Shown piece by piece: positions 21,310 through 23,616 of a stretch of 23,616 bases of DNA. The DNA comes from JANOBD01 sp031411495 (GTDB lineage Bacteria; Planctomycetota; Phycisphaerae; Tepidisphaerales; Tepidisphaeraceae): assembly GCA_031411495.1 (NCBI GenBank), contig JANOBD010000130.1, positions 1 through 23,616 of the forward strand, given 5' to 3'. Numbering within the stretch: the stretch's first letter is position 1; every line of letters begins with the position of its first letter. The notes beneath the pieces are model-generated. The model had not been told where the DNA came from. It saw only the letters and a list, made by a program, of their open reading frames with translations, and did no database searches. Both the position numbers and the translations under genes were made by a program.

Positions 21310-22640
21310 GCACCTTCGAACAAATCCGCGGCGTTGAATATCCGACAGTGTCGGGCTGGCTCCGAACCGATCCTCGCTGGATGGCCCGACTCGTCGCGCT
21401 GGCCAGCTGCGCGAGTTTTCTGCCGTATCCCGCGATCTCGATCGGAAACGCCTCGGCGCTGCAGTTGGGAAACCTGCTGGCGCTGATCCTGTGTGTGCCG
21501 CTGCTCGCGATGCCGGTCACTCGCCTGCCGATCCGCGCGTACTTCATCATCGTCGCACCGCTGTGCATCTCTGCGTACAAAGCGGTGCTGACCGGGGGAG
21601 CCGGCCAGGAACTGGAACTGGCCCTGAAATCCACAATCGTTTGGAGCGTCTCGGGAGTGACCGCGGTGTTCGTGATGGGATACGTCCATCGATACCAGGT
21701 GCCAGTTCTCCTGGGCATCTCAGCCGCAATGCTGCTCCACTGCGCAGTCGGTACGCTCCAGCTCGTGTCGTTTCAGTCCGGCACGTTTCCGTTGACGTGG
21801 CTGTATGTGAACCCCTCGTTCCTCAGCGTCCAGGATAATGTGACTGTCATCAGCCGGTACATCCAGCGGCCGTTCGGTCTGTTCCCGGAACCGTCGGCGA
21901 TGTCGAGTTCGCTCGCGCCGTTTGTCATACTGTTCTTCGCCATGCTCGGAGGCGTGTTGCGGTCGCGCGCGCGGCTGTTGAACTGGCAGAAGGCCGTCAT
22001 GCTCTGCGCGGCGACGGGAAGCTTGGCGCTGATCATCGTATCACGATCCGGACACGCGGCGATTACGTTGATGGCGCTCGCGGCGATCGCGTTCGCCTGG
22101 CTACTCAAGGCCCGCGCCAACCAGCGAACCTTCGCGATTATCGTCGGTGGAACGACGATCTTCCTGCCGCTGGTCATCTGGGCGGCATCGATGTCTCTGG
22201 GCGATCGACTGGGCGGCCGCTCGAACCTTGGCAACAGCTCCTGGGAAGAGCGGGCGACCTCATTGAATGTCGGTCTCGGTTTAGTGACGGATGGCAACTG
22301 GAGCACCGTCCTGTTCGGGTTGGGACCGGGACTGTCGGCTCCCGCGATCGAACGGACGGCGCACCTCGAGGCGATCTGGAGCATCCTGCTCACCTACGTT
22401 TACGAAACCGGCATGATCAGCGCGTTGGCGCTCGCATGGATCGGCTGCGAACTCGCACGGCAGTGGCGAGCGCTTCAATTCAATTTGACCTTCCTCTGCA
22501 TGGTCGTGGTCTGGCTTGTCGGGATCACGTTAACGACCAGCTACAACCAGTTGCTCCCGCCATGGGTCGCCCTCGGTTGGTTGCTCTCCTGGCCCGACCG
22601 GCCACGGGATCAACAGTCAGGTCGGAGGATCGTCACATGA
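21306..22640 (+). CDS. Wzy/O-antigen ligase-like membrane protein
   Basis: A 444-residue protein with around 10-12 hydrophobic helices, beginning with a GTG that overlaps the preceding TGA. A larger polar loop at about 295-360, containing GNSSWEERATSLNVGLGL and LFGLGPGL, has the layout of the catalytic periplasmic loop in Wzy polymerases and WaaL ligases (PF04932 type). These proteins vary greatly in sequence and are recognised mainly by topology and context. With Wzx, WbaP and Wzz in the same operon, a role as polymerase of the repeat unit is the best reading; a ligase is the alternative. Its stop overlaps the next start (ATGA). Confidence 0.83.
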   Translation: MSTFEQIRGVEYPTVSGWLRTDPRWMARLVALASCASFLPYPAISIGNASALQLGNLLALILCVPLLAMPVTRLPIRAYFIIVAPLCISAYKAVLTGGAGQELELALKSTIVWSVSGVTAVFVMGYVHRYQVPVLLGISAAMLLHCAVGTLQLVSFQSGTFPLTWLYVNPSFLSVQDNVTVISRYIQRPFGLFPEPSAMSSSLAPFVILFFAMLGGVLRSRARLLNWQKAVMLCAATGSLALIIVSRSGHAAITLMALAAIAFAWLLKARANQRTFAIIVGGTTIFLPLVIWAASMSLGDRLGGRSNLGNSSWEERATSLNVGLGLVTDGNWSTVLFGLGPGLSAPAIERTAHLEAIWSILLTYVYETGMISALALAWIGCELARQWRALQFNLTFLCMVVVWLVGITLTTSYNQLLPPWVALGWLLSWPDRPRDQQSGRRIVT

Positions 22641-23578
22641 GCGACTGTGACCCATATGCTCCCTCGCCGCGTCGCATCGGCTTGCTTCATGCCGGCGAAA
22701 TGGGTGCTGCCGTTGCGGCCGTGTTGCGGTCGCGTGGCATTGAAGTTCTCGGCTGCGCGGAAGGTCGCAGCGACGCGACGGTCGCACGCTGCGTTGCGGC
22801 AGGAATCACGCTCTGCCCGTCGGTGCGCCAACTCGTCGCCGAGTCGGATTGGGTGTTGAGCCTTGTCCCGCCGGACGCGGCAGAGAGCCTCTGCGCGCAA
22901 TTCTGCGAACTGGAATCGCCGGACCATTCGATCTTCGTCGATTTCAATTCAATTTCTCCCGAACGCGCCGCGCGCCTCGGTAATGCCGTTGAGGCCCGGC
23001 GGCGGCGTTTTGTCGACGGGAGCATCAACGGCCTCGCCAAAAACCTCTGCACGACCGCAACCATGTTTCTCAGCGGGCGCGACGCCAAACAGGTGGGGTC
23101 ATTGTTTTCGAGGGATGTCCGCGTTCAATTGCTCGGCGAGAATCCGGGAAGCGCATCGGCCATGAAAATGCTCCTGGGCGGCGTTTCCAAAGGCATTTGC
23201 GCCCTTCTGGTCGAGCTGCTGCGCGTCGCCGATCAACTGGCTATGCGGGAGGCGTTTCTCGCGGCGCTGAGCCGTATCTATCCTGAAGTCGCCGCGCTCG
23301 GCGAGCGCATGCTCCCCAGCTATGCCCACCACGCAGATCGTCGCATGGTCGAAACCGGCGAACTGCAAGACACGGCAATCGCTACCGGGATCGTCGGCCC
23401 ATCGATCGCAGCCATCGCCAACACGCACCGCGAACTCGCCGAACATCTCAGTCGCCACGCGACTGATGCATCCTCGCTTTGCACGCTGTTGAATCACCTG
23501 GCCGCGACGAAGTTCCTGCTGCGGCCGTCCATTGGTGTTCCAGAATCGAAAGTCAACTTGGAGGGATCCTATGGTTAA
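22637..23578 (+). CDS. 6-phosphogluconate-dehydrogenase-like NAD(P) oxidoreductase (DUF1932 type)
   Basis: A 313-residue soluble protein from the ATG at 22637, which overlaps the previous TGA and has GGAGG 7 bases upstream; a longer open frame from 22436 is the shadow of the upstream gene. The N-terminal Rossmann fold opens RIGLLHAGEMGAAVAAVL, matching the GLLHxGEMGA start of beta-hydroxyacid-dehydrogenase-like proteins with a C-terminal DUF1932 domain. VLSLVPPDAAES and a fold ending IFVDFNSISP follow, then a DGSINGLA segment and a helix with AMKMLLGGVSKGICALLVELL, where the K would be the catalytic lysine. Such enzymes oxidise or reduce 3-hydroxy acids with NAD(P); the substrate here is unknown. 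As the sixth gene of the operon it might make or modify a sugar-acid or non-sugar precursor. The following gene overlaps by 8 bases. Confidence 0.85.
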   Translation: MSDCDPYAPSPRRIGLLHAGEMGAAVAAVLRSRGIEVLGCAEGRSDATVARCVAAGITLCPSVRQLVAESDWVLSLVPPDAAESLCAQFCELESPDHSIFVDFNSISPERAARLGNAVEARRRRFVDGSINGLAKNLCTTATMFLSGRDAKQVGSLFSRDVRVQLLGENPGSASAMKMLLGGVSKGICALLVELLRVADQLAMREAFLAALSRIYPEVAALGERMLPSYAHHADRRMVETGELQDTAIATGIVGPSIAAIANTHRELAEHLSRHATDASSLCTLLNHLAATKFLLRPSIGVPESKVNLEGSYG

Positions 23579-23616
23579 CAAGCCTACATCATCTCATTTA
23601 CACCCCGGCCCCGGCT
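23571..23616 (+). CDS. Start of a further gene in the exopolysaccharide operon (partial)
   Basis: An ATG at 23571 opens a frame of 15 full codons (MVNKPTSSHLHPGPG) that runs off the right edge. GGAGG lies 6-7 bases upstream, and the frame overlaps the preceding stop by 8 bases, the same kind of coupling used by the genes before it. Too little is visible to name a family. Confidence 0.6.
   Translation, partial: MVNKPTSSHLHPGPG

Overview
The window is about 60% GC and densely coded. It most likely comes from a member of the Planctomycetota. The partial integrase at the left edge has the N-terminus I associate with planctomycete tyrosine recombinases (a GQGVVTLSGKDHLLGPF-type motif). A short eukaryote/archaeal-type ProRS, a Tat-exported GH9 enzyme, a Wzx/Wzy exopolysaccharide cluster and weak or mixed Shine-Dalgarno use fit that assignment. 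This placement is inference from protein style; no rRNA or other phylogenetic marker is present.

Layout. (1) 1-513: the 5' part of an integrase gene on the minus strand, a hairpin terminator and a tRNA-Val(CAC) gene. This looks like the edge of an integrated element, or of a past one, at a tRNA gene. (2) 591-4257: a doubtful micro-ORF, then a divergent pair made of a GT-C (GT39-like) membrane glycosyltransferase on the minus strand and proS on the plus strand, separated by a REP-like hairpin. (3) 4258-5081: a non-coding stretch with paired short hairpins and no convincing gene. (4) 5082-12612: a compact plus-strand cluster of five genes. They encode a small secreted protein, an inner-membrane ferredoxin/FAD/di-heme cytochrome b fusion, a 23-heme c-type cytochrome, an outer-membrane beta-barrel and a 10-heme lipoprotein cytochrome. 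(5) 12819-14546: a Tat-exported GH9 glycoside hydrolase. (6) 14755 to the right edge: an exopolysaccharide operon with a Wzz/BY-kinase, WbaP-type phosphoglycosyl transferase, Wzx-type flippase, GT4 glycosyltransferase, Wzy-like polymerase, a 6-phosphogluconate-dehydrogenase-like oxidoreductase and the first codons of another gene.

The most interesting part is region 4. Gene order and sequence features fit a complete trans-envelope electron conduit. Electrons from NAD(P)H or ferredoxin would enter a cytoplasmic FAD/Fe-S module. They would cross the inner membrane through two b hemes, held by two His-x13-His helices with the same 14-residue spacing as cytochrome b. They would then pass along a 23-heme periplasmic wire to a porin plus lipoprotein cytochrome pair in the outer membrane. 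The layout parallels MtrCAB and porin-cytochrome complexes, but the entry module is a single fused polypeptide, the periplasmic wire is much longer and contains a 102-residue three-heme tandem duplication, and the barrel carries an extra N-terminal domain and a proline-rich linker. I could not search databases, so novelty is unproven.

Region 6 is a Wzx/Wzy-type exopolysaccharide operon with mostly overlapping or closely spaced genes: WbaP loads the first sugar on undecaprenyl phosphate, GT4 extends it, Wzx flips it, the Wzy-like protein polymerises it and the Wzz/BY-kinase controls chain length and export.
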